From Pseudomonas cremoricolorata DSM 17059 = NBRC 16634 (GTDB lineage Bacteria; Pseudomonadota; Gammaproteobacteria; Pseudomonadales; Pseudomonadaceae), in assembly GCF_000425745.1 (NCBI RefSeq), contig NZ_KE384442.1, forward strand, positions 128,968 through 192,967: DNA of 64,000 nt, read 5' to 3'. The notes beneath the pieces are model-generated. The model ran no database searches and had not been told where the DNA came from. It was given only the letters and a program-made list of their open reading frames with translations. A program made the position numbers and the translations under genes. Shown here in pieces: positions 1-9,381 of this stretch (its first letter is position 1; every line of letters starts with the position of its first letter).

Positions 1-2706
1 GGGCCACTCGCCGACCAGTTCGGCGGCGGTGTGCGGGGCGTTCTTCAGCGGGTTGTCGTCCTTGTCCAGACGGCCATCTTCGACTGCGCGGATTTCTTCG
101 CGGATCTGGATCATGGCGTCGCAGAAGCGATCGAGCTCCTGTTTCGATTCACTTTCGGTGGGTTCGATCATCAGCGTACCGGCGACCGGGAACGACATGG
201 TCGGGGCATGGAAGCCGAAGTCGATCAGGCGCTTGGCCACGTCATCGACGCTGATGCCGCTGCTGTCTTTGAGCGGGCGCAGATCGAGGATGCATTCGTG
301 GGCCACCAGGCCGTTGCTGCCGGTGTAAAGCACCGGGTAGTGCTGCTCGAGGCGACGGGCAATGTAGTTGGCATTGAGAATGGCCATCTGCGAGGCGCGC
401 TTGAGGCCCGCGCCGCCCATCATGCGAATGTACATCCAGGTGATCGGCAGGATGCTGGCGCTGCCGAAGGGCGCCGCGCACACCGCACCCTCGGTGTGTT
501 CGAGGCTGGCATGGCCTGGCAGGAACGGCGCCAGATGCGCCTTGACGCCAATCGGGCCAACACCGGGGCCGCCGCCGCCATGGGGAATGCAGAAGGTCTT
601 GTGCAGGTTCAGGTGCGACACGTCACCGCCGAACTTGCCCGGTGCGCACAGGCCGACCATGGCATTCATGTTGGCGCCATCGATGTACACCTGGCCGCCG
701 TGGTCATGGATGATCGCGCAGATCTCGCCAATGGCTTCTTCGAACACGCCATGGGTCGACGGGTAGGTGATCATCAGCGCCGCCAGTTGCTCGCGGTGTT
801 GCTGGGCCTTGGCGCGCAGGTCGTCGATGTCGACGTTGCCGCGGGCATCGCAGGCGGTCACCACCACGCGCATGCCGGCCATGTTCGCCGTGGCCGGATT
901 GGTGCCATGGGCCGAGGCCGGAATCAGGCAGATGTTGCGGTGGCTGTCGCCGCGGCTGCGGTGGTAGGCGCGGATCGCCAGCAGGCCGGCGTATTCGCCC
1001 TGGGAGCCGGCGTTGGGCTGCAGCGATACGGCGTCGTAGCCGGTGGCAGCGCAGAGCATGGCCTCCAGTTCGCGAGTCAGTTGCAGATAGCCCTGGCTCT
1101 GCTCGGTCGGTGCGAACGGGTGCAGGTTGCCGAATTCGGCCCAGGTGACCGGAATCATCTCGCTGGCGGCGTTGAGTTTCATGGTGCACGAACCCAGCGG
1201 GATCATGCTGCGGTCCAGGGCCAGGTCCTTGTCGGCCAGCCGGCGCAGGTAGCGCATCAGCTCGGTCTCGCTGTGATAACGCTGGAACACTGAATGTTGC
1301 AGGAAGGCCGACTGACGCCGCAGTGCGGCCGGCAGGCGCGACCCGGCGCTGGCCGCTAGCGCGCTGAAATCGGGCGCCGCACGTTCGCCTGCGAACAGCG
1401 CCAGCAGCGCCTCGACATCGGCCTGGGAGGTGGTTTCGTCCAGCGATACACCCAACTGCTGGGCATCGATCTGGCGCAGGTTGATGCGCTGTTCACAAGC
1501 GCGCTGGTGCAGCGCCGCGGTGTCGGCACCGGTGTGCAGCGTCAGAGTGTCGAAGGCGCTGTCACCGACCAGGGTCAAGCCCAGCTGGGTAAGGCCCTCG
1601 GCGAGAATGGCGGTCAGGCCATGAATGCGTTCGGCGATGCGCGTCAGCCCGGCCGGGCCGTGATAAACGGCGTACATGCTGGCGATGTTGGCCAGCAGCA
1701 CCTGTGCGGTGCAGATGTTCGAGGTGGCTTTCTCGCGGCGGATGTGTTGCTCGCGGGTTTGCATCGCCAGGCGCAGCGCGGTGTTGCCGAAACGGTCGAT
1801 GGAAACCCCGACCAGCCGCCCCGGCATGTCGCGCTTGAAGCCATCGCGGGTGGCGAAGTAGGCGGCGTGCGGGCCGCCGAAGCCAAGCGGCACGCCGAAG
1901 CGCTGGGCGGTGCCGATGGCGACGTCGGCGTCGAACTCACCCGGTGGGGTGAGCAGCGTCAGGGCCAGCAGGTCGGCGGCGACCGCCACCAGCGCGTTGC
2001 CCTCGTGCAGGCGCTGCACCAGCTCGCGGTAGTCGAACACCTCGCCATGGCTTGCAGGGTATTGCAGCAAGGCACCGAAGAAGCCCGAGACATCACCCAA
2101 CTCGGCTTCATCGCCCACCACTACCTCGATGCCCAGCGGCTCGGCACGGGTGCGCAGCACGTCCAGCGTCTGTGGGTGACAATGCACGGAGGCAAAGAAG
2201 CGCTGGCTCGCCTTGTTCTTCGACAGGCGCTTGCAGAAGGTCATCGCCTCTGCCGCCGCAGTGGCTTCGTCGAGCAGGGAGGCGTTGCTGATCGGCAGGC
2301 CTGTGAGGTCACTGATCAGGGTCTGGAAGTTCAGCAGCGCTTCCAGGCGACCCTGGGAGATTTCCGGCTGATAGGGCGTGTAGGCGGTGTACCAGGCCGG
2401 GTTCTCCAGCAGGTTGCGCAGAATCGGTGCGGGGGTATGGCAGTTGTAGTAGCCCTGGCCGATATAGCTCTTGTACAGCTGGTTGTTGCCCGCGATGGCC
2501 TTGAGTGCGGCGAGAGCGTCGGCTTCGCTCTGTGCATCGGCGTTGCCGAGCACGCTGGTGCCCTTGATGCTGGCCGGGATCACGGCGTCGCTCATGGCCT
2601 CGAGGGAGTCGAAGCCCAGGCTGTCGAGCATGGCCTGCTCGTCGGCGGCATTCGGGCCGATGTGGCGGGCGATGAATTCGTTGGCGGTGCTGAGGTTGAG
2701 GGTCAT
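1..2706 (-). CDS. gcvP: Glycine dehydrogenase (decarboxylating), P-protein; 3' end outside window
   Basis: This is the PLP-dependent P-protein of the glycine cleavage system, which decarboxylates glycine and passes the aminomethyl group to the lipoyl arm of GcvH. The reading frame stays open from the ATG at 2706 to the window edge, giving 902 codons. The family is about 950 residues, so only the last 50 or so are missing. The PLP-lysine motif LHKTFCIPHGGGGPG lies near position 585, and conserved blocks such as IGLGSCTMK-like PLGSCTMKLN are present. The gene starts 10 bp after the gcvH stop, so the two are one operon. The start was chosen because the protein begins MTLNLSTANEFIARHIGP, which fits the family. 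Confidence 0.97.
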   Translation of the reverse strand, partial: MTLNLSTANEFIARHIGPNAADEQAMLDSLGFDSLEAMSDAVIPASIKGTSVLGNADAQSEADALAALKAIAGNNQLYKSYIGQGYYNCHTPAPILRNLLENPAWYTAYTPYQPEISQGRLEALLNFQTLISDLTGLPISNASLLDEATAAAEAMTFCKRLSKNKASQRFFASVHCHPQTLDVLRTRAEPLGIEVVVGDEAELGDVSGFFGALLQYPASHGEVFDYRELVQRLHEGNALVAVAADLLALTLLTPPGEFDADVAIGTAQRFGVPLGFGGPHAAYFATRDGFKRDMPGRLVGVSIDRFGNTALRLAMQTREQHIRREKATSNICTAQVLLANIASMYAVYHGPAGLTRIAERIHGLTAILAEGLTQLGLTLVGDSAFDTLTLHTGADTAALHQRACEQRINLRQIDAQQLGVSLDETTSQADVEALLALFAGERAAPDFSALAASAGSRLPAALRRQSAFLQHSVFQRYHSETELMRYLRRLADKDLALDRSMIPLGSCTMKLNAASEMIPVTWAEFGNLHPFAPTEQSQGYLQLTRELEAMLCAATGYDAVSLQPNAGSQGEYAGLLAIRAYHRSRGDSHRNICLIPASAHGTNPATANMAGMRVVVTACDARGNVDIDDLRAKAQQHREQLAALMITYPSTHGVFEEAIGEICAIIHDHGGQVYIDGANMNAMVGLCAPGKFGGDVSHLNLHKTFCIPHGGGGPGVGPIGVKAHLAPFLPGHASLEHTEGAVCAAPFGSASILPITWMYIRMMGGAGLKRASQMAILNANYIARRLEQHYPVLYTGSNGLVAHECILDLRPLKDSSGISVDDVAKRLIDFGFHAPTMSFPVAGTLMIEPTESESKQELDRFCDAMIQIREEIRAVEDGRLDKDDNPLKNAPHTAAELVGEWP

Positions 2707-2716
2707 CACGAGGGTC

Positions 2717-3094
2717 TCAGGCAGTGGCGGCAAGCAGGCGGGCGTAGGCGTCTTCGTCGAGCAGGGCGGCGAGGGCGGCGGGGTCGCTGGGGCGGAAACG
2801 GAAGAACCAGCCCTGGCCCAGCGGTTGCTCGTTGACCAGCTCTGGCTGGTCGGCCAGTTGTTGGTTGACTTCCAGCACTTCACCGGTCAATGGCATGTAC
2901 ACGCCGCTGGCGGCCTTCACCGATTCGACCGTGGCCGCCTCGTCGCCTCGATCGTAGTGCTGCAATTCCGGCAACTGCACGTACACCACATCACCCAGCG
3001 CTTGCTGGGCGTAGGCGGTGATGCCTACCGTGACGCTTCCGTCGGCCTCGGCGCGCAGCCATTCGTGATCTTCGGTAAAACGCAACTCGCTCAT
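2717..3094 (-). CDS. gcvH: Glycine cleavage system H protein
   Basis: GcvH carries the lipoyl group that shuttles the aminomethyl intermediate between the P-, T- and L-proteins. The 125-residue length is normal for the family. The lipoylation motif ESVKAASGVYMP places the modified lysine at K60. It is the first gene of the gcvH-gcvP operon, which reads towards the left edge. A sigma-54 promoter lies about 65 bp upstream of the start, with regulator sites further up, so expression probably depends on GcsR and glycine. Confidence 0.97.
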   Translation of the reverse strand: MSELRFTEDHEWLRAEADGSVTVGITAYAQQALGDVVYVQLPELQHYDRGDEAATVESVKAASGVYMPLTGEVLEVNQQLADQPELVNEQPLGQGWFFRFRPSDPAALAALLDEDAYARLLAATA

Positions 3095-3158
3095 GAAAAG
3101 TCCTCGGAATGCAGGAGGTCAGGCGCAGTGTAGTCCCACGCTCTGGAAACTCTTGTCT

Positions 3159-3174
3159 AGCAAGAACACGGCCA
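3159..3174 (-). promoter_or_regulatory. Sigma-54 promoter of gcvH-gcvP
   Basis: On the minus strand the sequence reads TGGCCGTGTTCTTGCT. It has GG and GC dinucleotides separated by exactly 10 nt, as RpoN (-24/-12) promoters require. The inferred transcript start is near 3148, leaving a 5' leader of roughly 54 nt before gcvH. The neighbouring gcsR encodes a sigma-54 activator with an intact GAFTGA loop, which supports the call. Confidence 0.8.
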
Positions 3175-3241
3175 GACGTGGCCAACACCCGTGGTTAGAG
3201 GGCTTCATGGGAGTACGTCGAATCCCTGCACTACGTTATCC

Positions 3242-3356
3242 GTATCGATTTCGATACAGCCAGCCTCGCCTGCGAAGGTTTATACAATCAAAAGGTTATC
3301 GGGTAAGGGTCGGGCACGACTGTATCGATATGAATACGATGTATTGAATTTCGTAC
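3242..3356. promoter_or_regulatory. Cluster of three GTATCGA dyads, likely GcsR enhancer sites
   Basis: Three related dyads are visible. The first, 3242-3257, is GTATCGA-TT-TCGATAC and is perfect. The second, 3322-3337, is GTATCGA-TA-TGAATAC. The third, 3341-3356, is GTATTGA-AT-TTCGTAC. They lie about 95-210 bp upstream of the predicted sigma-54 transcript start, a normal enhancer distance. Assigning them to GcsR is inference. The motif differs from the P. aeruginosa GcsR motif as I remember it. Confidence 0.6.
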
Positions 3357-3390
3357 GGTGCGCTCACGATTCCTACATCGAGCGGTCGGG

Positions 3391-4899
3391 TTATTTATCC
3401 CGGCCGATGCCGTACTTGCGCAGGCGTTGCGCGATGGCGCTGTGCGAGGTTTGCAGGCGCACGGCCAGCTGGCGGGTGGAGGGGTAGCTGGCGTACAGAC
3501 GCTGCAGCAGGTCGCGTTCGAAGTCGGCGACCGCTCGCTCCAGGCTTGCCACCGCGCCCGGCTGCCCGCTGGCGACCGAAGTGCCGGCAATGTCCAGGTC
3601 GCCGATGTCGATCAGTTGCCGCTCACAGATCGCTGCCGCACGAAAGATCACGTTCTGCAACTGGCGTACGTTGCCCGGCCACGGGTTGCCGAGCAGCGCG
3701 GCGTGGGTGGCGGTGCTCAGGCGACACGCTGGGCGCTGAATCTGCGTGCAGGCTTGCTCCATGAACACCTGGGCCAGCATGACAATGTCCTGTCCGCGGT
3801 CACGCAGTGGCGGGACTTGCAGGTTGAGTACGTTGAGGCGGTAGAACAGGTCTTCACGGAAGCTGCCCTCGGCGACCATCCGTTCAAGGTCGCGGTGGGT
3901 TGCGCTGATGATGCGCACATCGACCTTGACCTCGCGGTCGCCGCCGACTCGGCGAAAACTGCCGTCGCTGAGAAAGCGCAGCAGCTTGGCCTGCAAGTAC
4001 GGCGACATTTCGCCGATCTCGTCGAGGAACACCGTGCCCTTGTTGGCCAGCTCCATCAGCCCCGGCTTGCCGCCGCGCTGGGCGCCGGTGAAGGCACCGG
4101 GGGCGTAGCCGAACAGTTCGCTTTCGGCCAGGCTCTCGGGCAGCGCCGCGCAGTTGAGCGCCAAAAACGGCGCCGACTGACGGCTGCTCAGGGCATGGCA
4201 GGCGCGTGCCACCAGTTCCTTGCCGGTACCGGTCTCACCGTGCACCAGCAGCGGCGCATCCAGTGCGGCGACCCGCAATGCCCGTGCCTTCAAGGTGCGA
4301 ATCGCCGGCGATTCCCCGAGCAGCGTATCCAGCCCGTCGGCGGCATCATGGCGCAGCGCCGACAGACGCTGACCCATGCGCGTGGGCGAGTACAGCGTCA
4401 GCAGGGCGCCGGCATTGGTGATGGGCGTGGCATCCAGCAGCAGGCTCTGCCCATTGAGCTGCATCTCGCGCATGGGCAGGTGGAAATTGTTGTCCAGCAG
4501 CACTTGCAACAGGCCCGGGTCGTTGAACAGCTCGCTGACCGAGCGGCCTGCCGATTCTCGCCCGCACAACGCAATCAGCGCCGGGTTGGCCAGCAGTACC
4601 TTGCCCGCGCTGTCCACCGCCAGCACCGGATCGCTCATCGCCGCCAGCAGCGCATCGAGCTGCAGGTGGCGGCGCTGTCCGGGAAGAATGTCGACCACCT
4701 CGACCGACTGCACGCCGTGAACATCCAGCAGCGCATCGTGCAGCTCTTCGAGCACCGCGGGGCTCAGGGTCGGAGCATCGATGTAGACGTTCGGCGGCAC
4801 CATCTCCACCGCATCGAGGTTGAGATGGCGTGCGCCGAGCAGGGCCAGCACTTCCTGAGTGATGCCGACGCGGTCGATGAAGCTGACGTGAATACGCAT
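3391..4899 (-). CDS. gcsR: Sigma-54-dependent TyrR-like activator of glycine cleavage genes
   Basis: This 502-residue protein has the TyrR/GcsR layout. An ACT-like N-terminus (about 1-75) is followed by a PAS-like segment (about 80-185), an AAA+ domain and a C-terminal Fis-type helix-turn-helix (about 470-495). Walker A is GETGTGKE at 221-228, and the sigma-54 contact loop GAFTGA is intact at 268-273. It lies directly upstream of gcvH in the same orientation. GcsR in P. aeruginosa is known to activate a glycine cleavage operon in response to glycine. The sigma-54 promoter between the two genes fits that role here. Confidence 0.92.
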   Translation of the reverse strand: MRIHVSFIDRVGITQEVLALLGARHLNLDAVEMVPPNVYIDAPTLSPAVLEELHDALLDVHGVQSVEVVDILPGQRRHLQLDALLAAMSDPVLAVDSAGKVLLANPALIALCGRESAGRSVSELFNDPGLLQVLLDNNFHLPMREMQLNGQSLLLDATPITNAGALLTLYSPTRMGQRLSALRHDAADGLDTLLGESPAIRTLKARALRVAALDAPLLVHGETGTGKELVARACHALSSRQSAPFLALNCAALPESLAESELFGYAPGAFTGAQRGGKPGLMELANKGTVFLDEIGEMSPYLQAKLLRFLSDGSFRRVGGDREVKVDVRIISATHRDLERMVAEGSFREDLFYRLNVLNLQVPPLRDRGQDIVMLAQVFMEQACTQIQRPACRLSTATHAALLGNPWPGNVRQLQNVIFRAAAICERQLIDIGDLDIAGTSVASGQPGAVASLERAVADFERDLLQRLYASYPSTRQLAVRLQTSHSAIAQRLRKYGIGRDK

Positions 4900-4967
4900 G
4901 GGGTGCCGAAGTCAGGGCCGGGAAAGGCGCCCAGTATGCCTCGCCTGGTGCAGCAACCCCAGCGCTG

Positions 4968-5330
4968 TCAGGTCAGGTGTTCGGGTTTCATCGGGTCGCC
5001 GGACTTGACGTGCAGTTGGGCGCGGATGTCTTCGAACATCAGGTCGTAGAATTTGTGTGAAGAGGCCAGGCTGGTGGCCGACTTGGGCAGGCCGTGACGT
5101 TCGGCCAGGCGGGTGACGTGGCGGGCGAAGTCGAAGGCCTGGTCCTTGGCCAGGAAGAAACTGTCGTCCACTGGCTGGTTCTCGATGGTGCCGTGCAGGC
5201 GGAAGGTCATGCCCAGGCCTTCCTTGGGGTCCTGGAATACCTCGTAATCGATGCACAGGTCGTAACTGTGGTCGTCCTTGTTCAGCGCGTGGCGTTCGAT
5301 GTGCAGGTGGCCGGGGTTGAACAGGGTCAT
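4968..5330 (-). CDS. DUF5064 family protein, function unknown
   Basis: This is a small soluble protein of 120 residues beginning MTLFNPGHLHIERHALNK. I recognise it as the pseudomonad DUF5064 family, for which I know no assigned function. An upstream in-frame ATG at 5378 is possible, but the start at 5330 is preceded by GGAG with a 9-nt spacer and fits the family N-terminus. No signal peptide or membrane segment is visible. It is followed by the DUF454 gene on the same strand upstream. Confidence 0.8.
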   Translation of the reverse strand: MTLFNPGHLHIERHALNKDDHSYDLCIDYEVFQDPKEGLGMTFRLHGTIENQPVDDSFFLAKDQAFDFARHVTRLAERHGLPKSATSLASSHKFYDLMFEDIRAQLHVKSGDPMKPEHLT

Positions 5331-5384
5331 GGCGTGCGTCTCCGTCAAGGGTGAAGGTGGGGTCTGGCTCACGCCCACCGCCTT

Positions 5385-5810
5385 CTACGGTAGACGATGC
5401 TGCGCCGACTGGGGCTGATCCACGACAGGGAGCCGCTCGGGGCGCGACCAGATCCACAGATTGCCCAAGGTCATGCCAGCGATGGCGAGAAACACCGGCC
5501 AGTGGTGTTCGAGCACGATCAGCATGAGCGCGGCGCAGAACAGCATGCTCAGCGTGGCGCTGACCTTGGCCCGGCGCTGGATGATCTTGCCATTGCGCCA
5601 GTTGTGCAGAATCGGACCGAACAGGCGGTGGTTTTCCAGCCAGGCGCTTAGCCGCGGCGAGCTGCGGGTGGCGGCCCAGGCCGCAAGGAGGATGAACTCG
5701 GTGGTGGGCAGACCCGGAATGACGATGGCGATCAAGCCGATGCCCAGGCTGACGTAAGCCAGGATCGCGTACAGCAGGCGGGACAGTCGGGAGCGGGCAA
5801 GTTGGGTCAT
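5385..5810 (-). CDS. YbaN family (DUF454) inner membrane protein
   Basis: This 141-residue protein has a first hydrophobic segment around 13-31 with the conserved IPGLPTTEFILLAAW block, and further hydrophobic helices around 85-112. The layout matches DUF454/YbaN proteins. Members are often found near heme oxygenase or heme-uptake genes in proteobacteria, and here the heme oxygenase gene lies directly upstream. The exact role is unknown. Confidence 0.85.
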   Translation of the reverse strand: MTQLARSRLSRLLYAILAYVSLGIGLIAIVIPGLPTTEFILLAAWAATRSSPRLSAWLENHRLFGPILHNWRNGKIIQRRAKVSATLSMLFCAALMLIVLEHHWPVFLAIAGMTLGNLWIWSRPERLPVVDQPQSAQHRLP

Positions 5811-5861
5811 GGTCTCACTGCAGGGTCATCCGGCCATGTTGGCATGGCCGGAACGGGTGTT

Positions 5862-6470
5862 TCAGGCTGATGCGCGATCGTTCGCATAGGCCTGTTCGAG
5901 CAGGTGCGTGAAGCGTTCGAACGCAGCCACCGCCGCGCGTTCGGCAGCAGCGTCGTCCTGCGGCGAAAGCTGCAGGGCATCGAGTGCCCGCGTGAACTGC
6001 TTCCAACCCTCGGCACGGCCCCCGGCCGGCTCGCCGAGATGACGCGCGCCGAAGCTGTCCGACAGGCCAAGCGCGGCAGCCCGCTTGATCAGAAAGGCAG
6101 CGCCCAGTTTGGAGCCTTCCGAAACGAAGATCCAGCCCAGCGCTTCACCCAGGCCTGTCGCCTGCAAGGCGCCCGGCACAGGCTGGGGCAGCGGCATGCC
6201 GAGGTCGGCGAGGTCGAGGCGCGCCTGTTCGGCGCGGCAGCGCTGGGGCAGGTCGGGGACGATGGCCAGCAGCCGCGGGTCGCTGTACAGCGGCTGCAGC
6301 TCGGCCTGGAACAGGTACTGGGCGACGACGAAGTGGGCGAAGCTTTCTCGGCTGTCGAACGGGGCATGGGATTTGACCAGGGCGTCCAGTGCGCTGTGCG
6401 GCGCATGGGTGGCCTGGTTCAGGCGTTGCGAGCGCAGGCTGGCGCGCTCGGCGGTGGGGGCAGTGGTCAT
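5862..6470 (-). CDS. hemO: Biliverdin-producing heme oxygenase
   Basis: This 202-residue protein resembles PigA/HemO, which opens the heme ring in the cytoplasm and releases iron. The proximal heme ligand is probably H25, in the THAPHSALD segment. The conserved distal-helix block SEGSKLGAAFL is present. It lies just downstream of the heme receptor gene on the same strand. Receptor, sigma factor and oxygenase therefore form a heme-iron acquisition unit. A hairpin with a T-run separates it from the receptor gene, so it may have its own promoter. Confidence 0.9.
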   Translation of the reverse strand: MTTAPTAERASLRSQRLNQATHAPHSALDALVKSHAPFDSRESFAHFVVAQYLFQAELQPLYSDPRLLAIVPDLPQRCRAEQARLDLADLGMPLPQPVPGALQATGLGEALGWIFVSEGSKLGAAFLIKRAAALGLSDSFGARHLGEPAGGRAEGWKQFTRALDALQLSPQDDAAAERAAVAAFERFTHLLEQAYANDRASA

Positions 6471-6542
6471 GGTCTGTCCTTGTTCATTCAGAGGTCGATT
6501 CGGGGCGCTCTATAGAAGACGAAGAAGCCCGGGCATCAGCGT

Positions 6543-6583
6543 AAAAAAAGCGCCGGGCGCACCTGTGCAGGCGAGCCCGGCGC
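6543..6583 (-). terminator. Rho-independent terminator after the heme receptor gene
   Basis: A perfect 9-bp stem (GCGCCGGGC at 6550-6558 pairing with GCCCGGCGC at 6575-6583) is followed on the minus strand by seven T residues (A-run at 6543-6549). It begins 12 bp after the receptor stop codon. Confidence 0.85.
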
Positions 6584-6594
6584 GGCGGTCGAGG

Positions 6595-9189
6595 TCAGAT
6601 ATCCCACACCAGGTTGATGGCGAAGTTGCGACCCGGCAGGGTCAGGCGGTCGAGGTTGGCGGGCTGGGTCACCCCGGCCTCGCCCAGGCCGTCGTAGGCG
6701 CGCACCGAGTCCCATTGCCAGTACTTCTTGTCGGTCAGGTTGTACAGGCCGGCATTGACGGTCAGGTCATCGGTGAGCTTGTAGAAGCCAGTAAGGTCGA
6801 GCACGCCGTAACCGGGTGTGCGGAAGCGGCTGCTGGTGCCGTCGGGGGCAAAGAAGTTGGTGTCGTCGACCCGGTCCTTGCGCTTGACCAGGGTCAAGCT
6901 GAGCAGGCCACCGTACTGCGGCTGCTCATAGCCCAGGCCCCATACCGTGGTCAGCGGGTTGATCGAGTTCAGCGGCTGGCCGGTATCGTCGTTGCGTCCG
7001 TGCAGGTAGGCCAGCGAGCCTTGTGCATACAGGCCATCGGTTGCGCCGAAGTGGCCGAGATCGATACGGCCCTTGACCTCGCTGCCCTTGATTGTGGCGC
7101 GGCGAATGTTGTTGGCCTGGTAGGTGTCGCCCAGCGACGCCGACTGCACGGCGTCTTCGTTGATGAAGTCGCGATACGTGTTGTAGAACACCGCCACGTC
7201 GAACTGGCCGGCATCGAAATTGCCGCGCAGGCCCACTTCGAAGCTCTTGCTCTTTTCCGGTTCGAGGTCTGGGTTGCCTTCGACGCGGTAGCCTTCGAGC
7301 GGATTATCGAAGCGGCCGTACATCGACTTTGCGGTCGGTGTGCGGAAGCCTTCGGCGTACTGGCCGTAGCCGGTGTAGTGCTCATCGAAGGCGTAGGTGA
7401 CGCCGAGCTTGGGTGAAACCCGGTGCCAGCGTTTCTCCGAGGCGTCGATGCTGCTCGGCGGGGCGCCGGCGCTGCCTTGCAGGCCACGCAGGAACTCGTC
7501 GGTGATGCGCGGCTTCATGTGCGTGTAGTCGTAGCGGGCGCCGGGCAGGAAGGTCCAGTCGTTCCAGCGGATCTCGTCCTGCACGAATAGGCTGTAGGTA
7601 TTGACGGTGGGGTCGGGGAAATCGCTGACCAGCGCCTGGCCGTCGGTGGGGCGGTCGAAGCCGATGCTCGGGCAGCCGGCGCCGACGGCCAGGCAGGTGC
7701 CGGTGCCGCTGCGCGAACCGGTGACCTTCTCGTGCTTGAGGGTGGTGCCGTAGGTCAGCACGTGTTCGGTGTCGGCCAGGCTGAAGGCCTTGTCGAGCTG
7801 GGCGTCGAACACGAAGTGGCGGTTCTTGTAGGTGGTGTCGCGGGTGCGCAGCACGGTGCGGCTGAACGGGAAGTAGATTTCCTCGGTGCTCTGGTCGGTC
7901 TTGGCGATCTGGTAGTTCAGGCTCCATTTCAGATGGTCGGCCAGGGTGGTGTCCAGGCGCACGTCGTGATCGATGCCGAAGCGCTCGCGGGTGACCGTGT
8001 CGTTGGCCAGACGGCTGCGGTACATGCCAAAACCCGCACCGTTGTTGAACGGGCCGCCGACCGCGCTGAGCACGTTCTGGTCGCGGTCATTCTTGAAGCG
8101 TTCGTAGGTCAGGCCGAGGCGGGCATCGTCGGCGTAGTCCCAGCCGAGCTTGGCCAGCACGTTGGTGCTGCGCGTGTCTTCGGGGTTGGCTTCGGTGCGC
8201 GCCAGGCCGTCGCCGCTGTGCGTGCCGTACGAGGCCTGCTCGTGGCCATTGCGCTGGCTGAGGTGCAGCAGGCCGTCGAACCGGCCTTGGCGGCCAGCCA
8301 CGGTGGCGGAGGTCAGCCAGCTCTCGTCGGCCGAGCTGTAGCCGGTTTTCAGGCGTGCGCCGACTTCCTTGCCGGGCTTGATGATGTCTTGTGGGTCGAG
8401 GGTGAAGTAGCTCACCGCGCCGCCGATGGCATTGCTGCCGTACAGCACCGAGGCCGGGCCGCGGAGGATTTCCACGCGCTTGATGATTTCCGGGTCGACG
8501 TAATTGCGCTGGGTCTGGGCGTAGGGGCCGAAGAAGAAGCTGTCGGGGATCGCCACGCCATCGATCTGGGTCAGCACCCGTTCGCCGTCGATGCCGCGGA
8601 TGTTGTAGCCGTTCAGGCCGCTGCGCTGACCGATGCCGCTGACCGACACCCCCGGTTCATAACGCACCAGGTCGGCGATGCTGTTGACGTTGTCGCGGTC
8701 GAGCTGCTCGCGGGTCTGCACGCTGACCGTGCTCGGCACCTGGCTCACATCCTGCGCGCTGCGGGTGGCACTGACAGTCAGTTGCTGCAGGGCGATGCTG
8801 TTGTTGCGCGCCGCCGTTTGCCGTTCGATCACCACGTTGCCGCTGCCGATGGTGCGGTAGCTGAGCCCGGTGCCGTGCAGGAGGCGGGTGAGGGCGGCCT
8901 CAGGTTTCAGCGAGCCGCGCACCCCTGCCGAGGCAACGCCCTGGGCCAGTTCGGCCGAGAAGCCCACCTGCCAGCCGGTGACCTGGCTGAACGCGTTGAG
9001 CGCCGAAACCAGCGGTTGTTGCTCGATGGCGAAGCGGTAGTCACCCATTCGCGGGCTGCTGGCCTGCGCAGGCTCGGCTGCCAGCGTCGGCAGGCTGCAG
9101 GTGCCGCCGGCGAGCATCGCCAGGGTCAGCAGAGACAACCGGCCAACCTGGCCGGGCAAGGAAGAAGGGCGTTTGAAACCTGTGGACAT
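6595..9189 (-). CDS. hasR: TonB-dependent heme/hemophore receptor with STN signalling domain (HasR-like)
   Basis: This outer-membrane receptor of 864 residues imports heme using TonB energy. After a signal peptide comes a secretin/TonB short N-terminal domain (STN, about 45-105), which relays ligand binding to the anti-sigma factor. The plug and barrel follow. The barrel carries a FRTP/NPDLEPE pair typical of heme receptors (a variant of FRAP/NPDL), and the C-terminus ends in an aromatic-rich strand (NLVWDI). An upstream in-frame start exists, but the ATG at 9189 has GGGAG 9 nt before it and gives a proper signal peptide. Sigma and anti-sigma genes lie directly upstream. Confidence 0.9.
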   Translation of the reverse strand: MSTGFKRPSSLPGQVGRLSLLTLAMLAGGTCSLPTLAAEPAQASSPRMGDYRFAIEQQPLVSALNAFSQVTGWQVGFSAELAQGVASAGVRGSLKPEAALTRLLHGTGLSYRTIGSGNVVIERQTAARNNSIALQQLTVSATRSAQDVSQVPSTVSVQTREQLDRDNVNSIADLVRYEPGVSVSGIGQRSGLNGYNIRGIDGERVLTQIDGVAIPDSFFFGPYAQTQRNYVDPEIIKRVEILRGPASVLYGSNAIGGAVSYFTLDPQDIIKPGKEVGARLKTGYSSADESWLTSATVAGRQGRFDGLLHLSQRNGHEQASYGTHSGDGLARTEANPEDTRSTNVLAKLGWDYADDARLGLTYERFKNDRDQNVLSAVGGPFNNGAGFGMYRSRLANDTVTRERFGIDHDVRLDTTLADHLKWSLNYQIAKTDQSTEEIYFPFSRTVLRTRDTTYKNRHFVFDAQLDKAFSLADTEHVLTYGTTLKHEKVTGSRSGTGTCLAVGAGCPSIGFDRPTDGQALVSDFPDPTVNTYSLFVQDEIRWNDWTFLPGARYDYTHMKPRITDEFLRGLQGSAGAPPSSIDASEKRWHRVSPKLGVTYAFDEHYTGYGQYAEGFRTPTAKSMYGRFDNPLEGYRVEGNPDLEPEKSKSFEVGLRGNFDAGQFDVAVFYNTYRDFINEDAVQSASLGDTYQANNIRRATIKGSEVKGRIDLGHFGATDGLYAQGSLAYLHGRNDDTGQPLNSINPLTTVWGLGYEQPQYGGLLSLTLVKRKDRVDDTNFFAPDGTSSRFRTPGYGVLDLTGFYKLTDDLTVNAGLYNLTDKKYWQWDSVRAYDGLGEAGVTQPANLDRLTLPGRNFAINLVWDI

Positions 9190-9381
9190 CGAAGGCGCTC
9201 CCTGTCGCGCGAACGTTATGGGGGCTGATTCTGGTTGAGGAAGAACAAGAATCAGTCGCATTGGCTATAACGAGACGAGGCAGGGTGGGGGAAGACGTAA
9301 AAATAGTCGTAAGGGCAGGTTTCAGGCCGTGACGCGGGGGCTGAATCTACACGTCGAGGCGGCTGTTCTGGCGCGTTCGGC

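Noticed and set aside
31..1293. Long plus-strand open frame
   Set aside because: It lies opposite gcvP, whose minus-strand frame gives a complete conserved protein; this is a GC-rich shadow.
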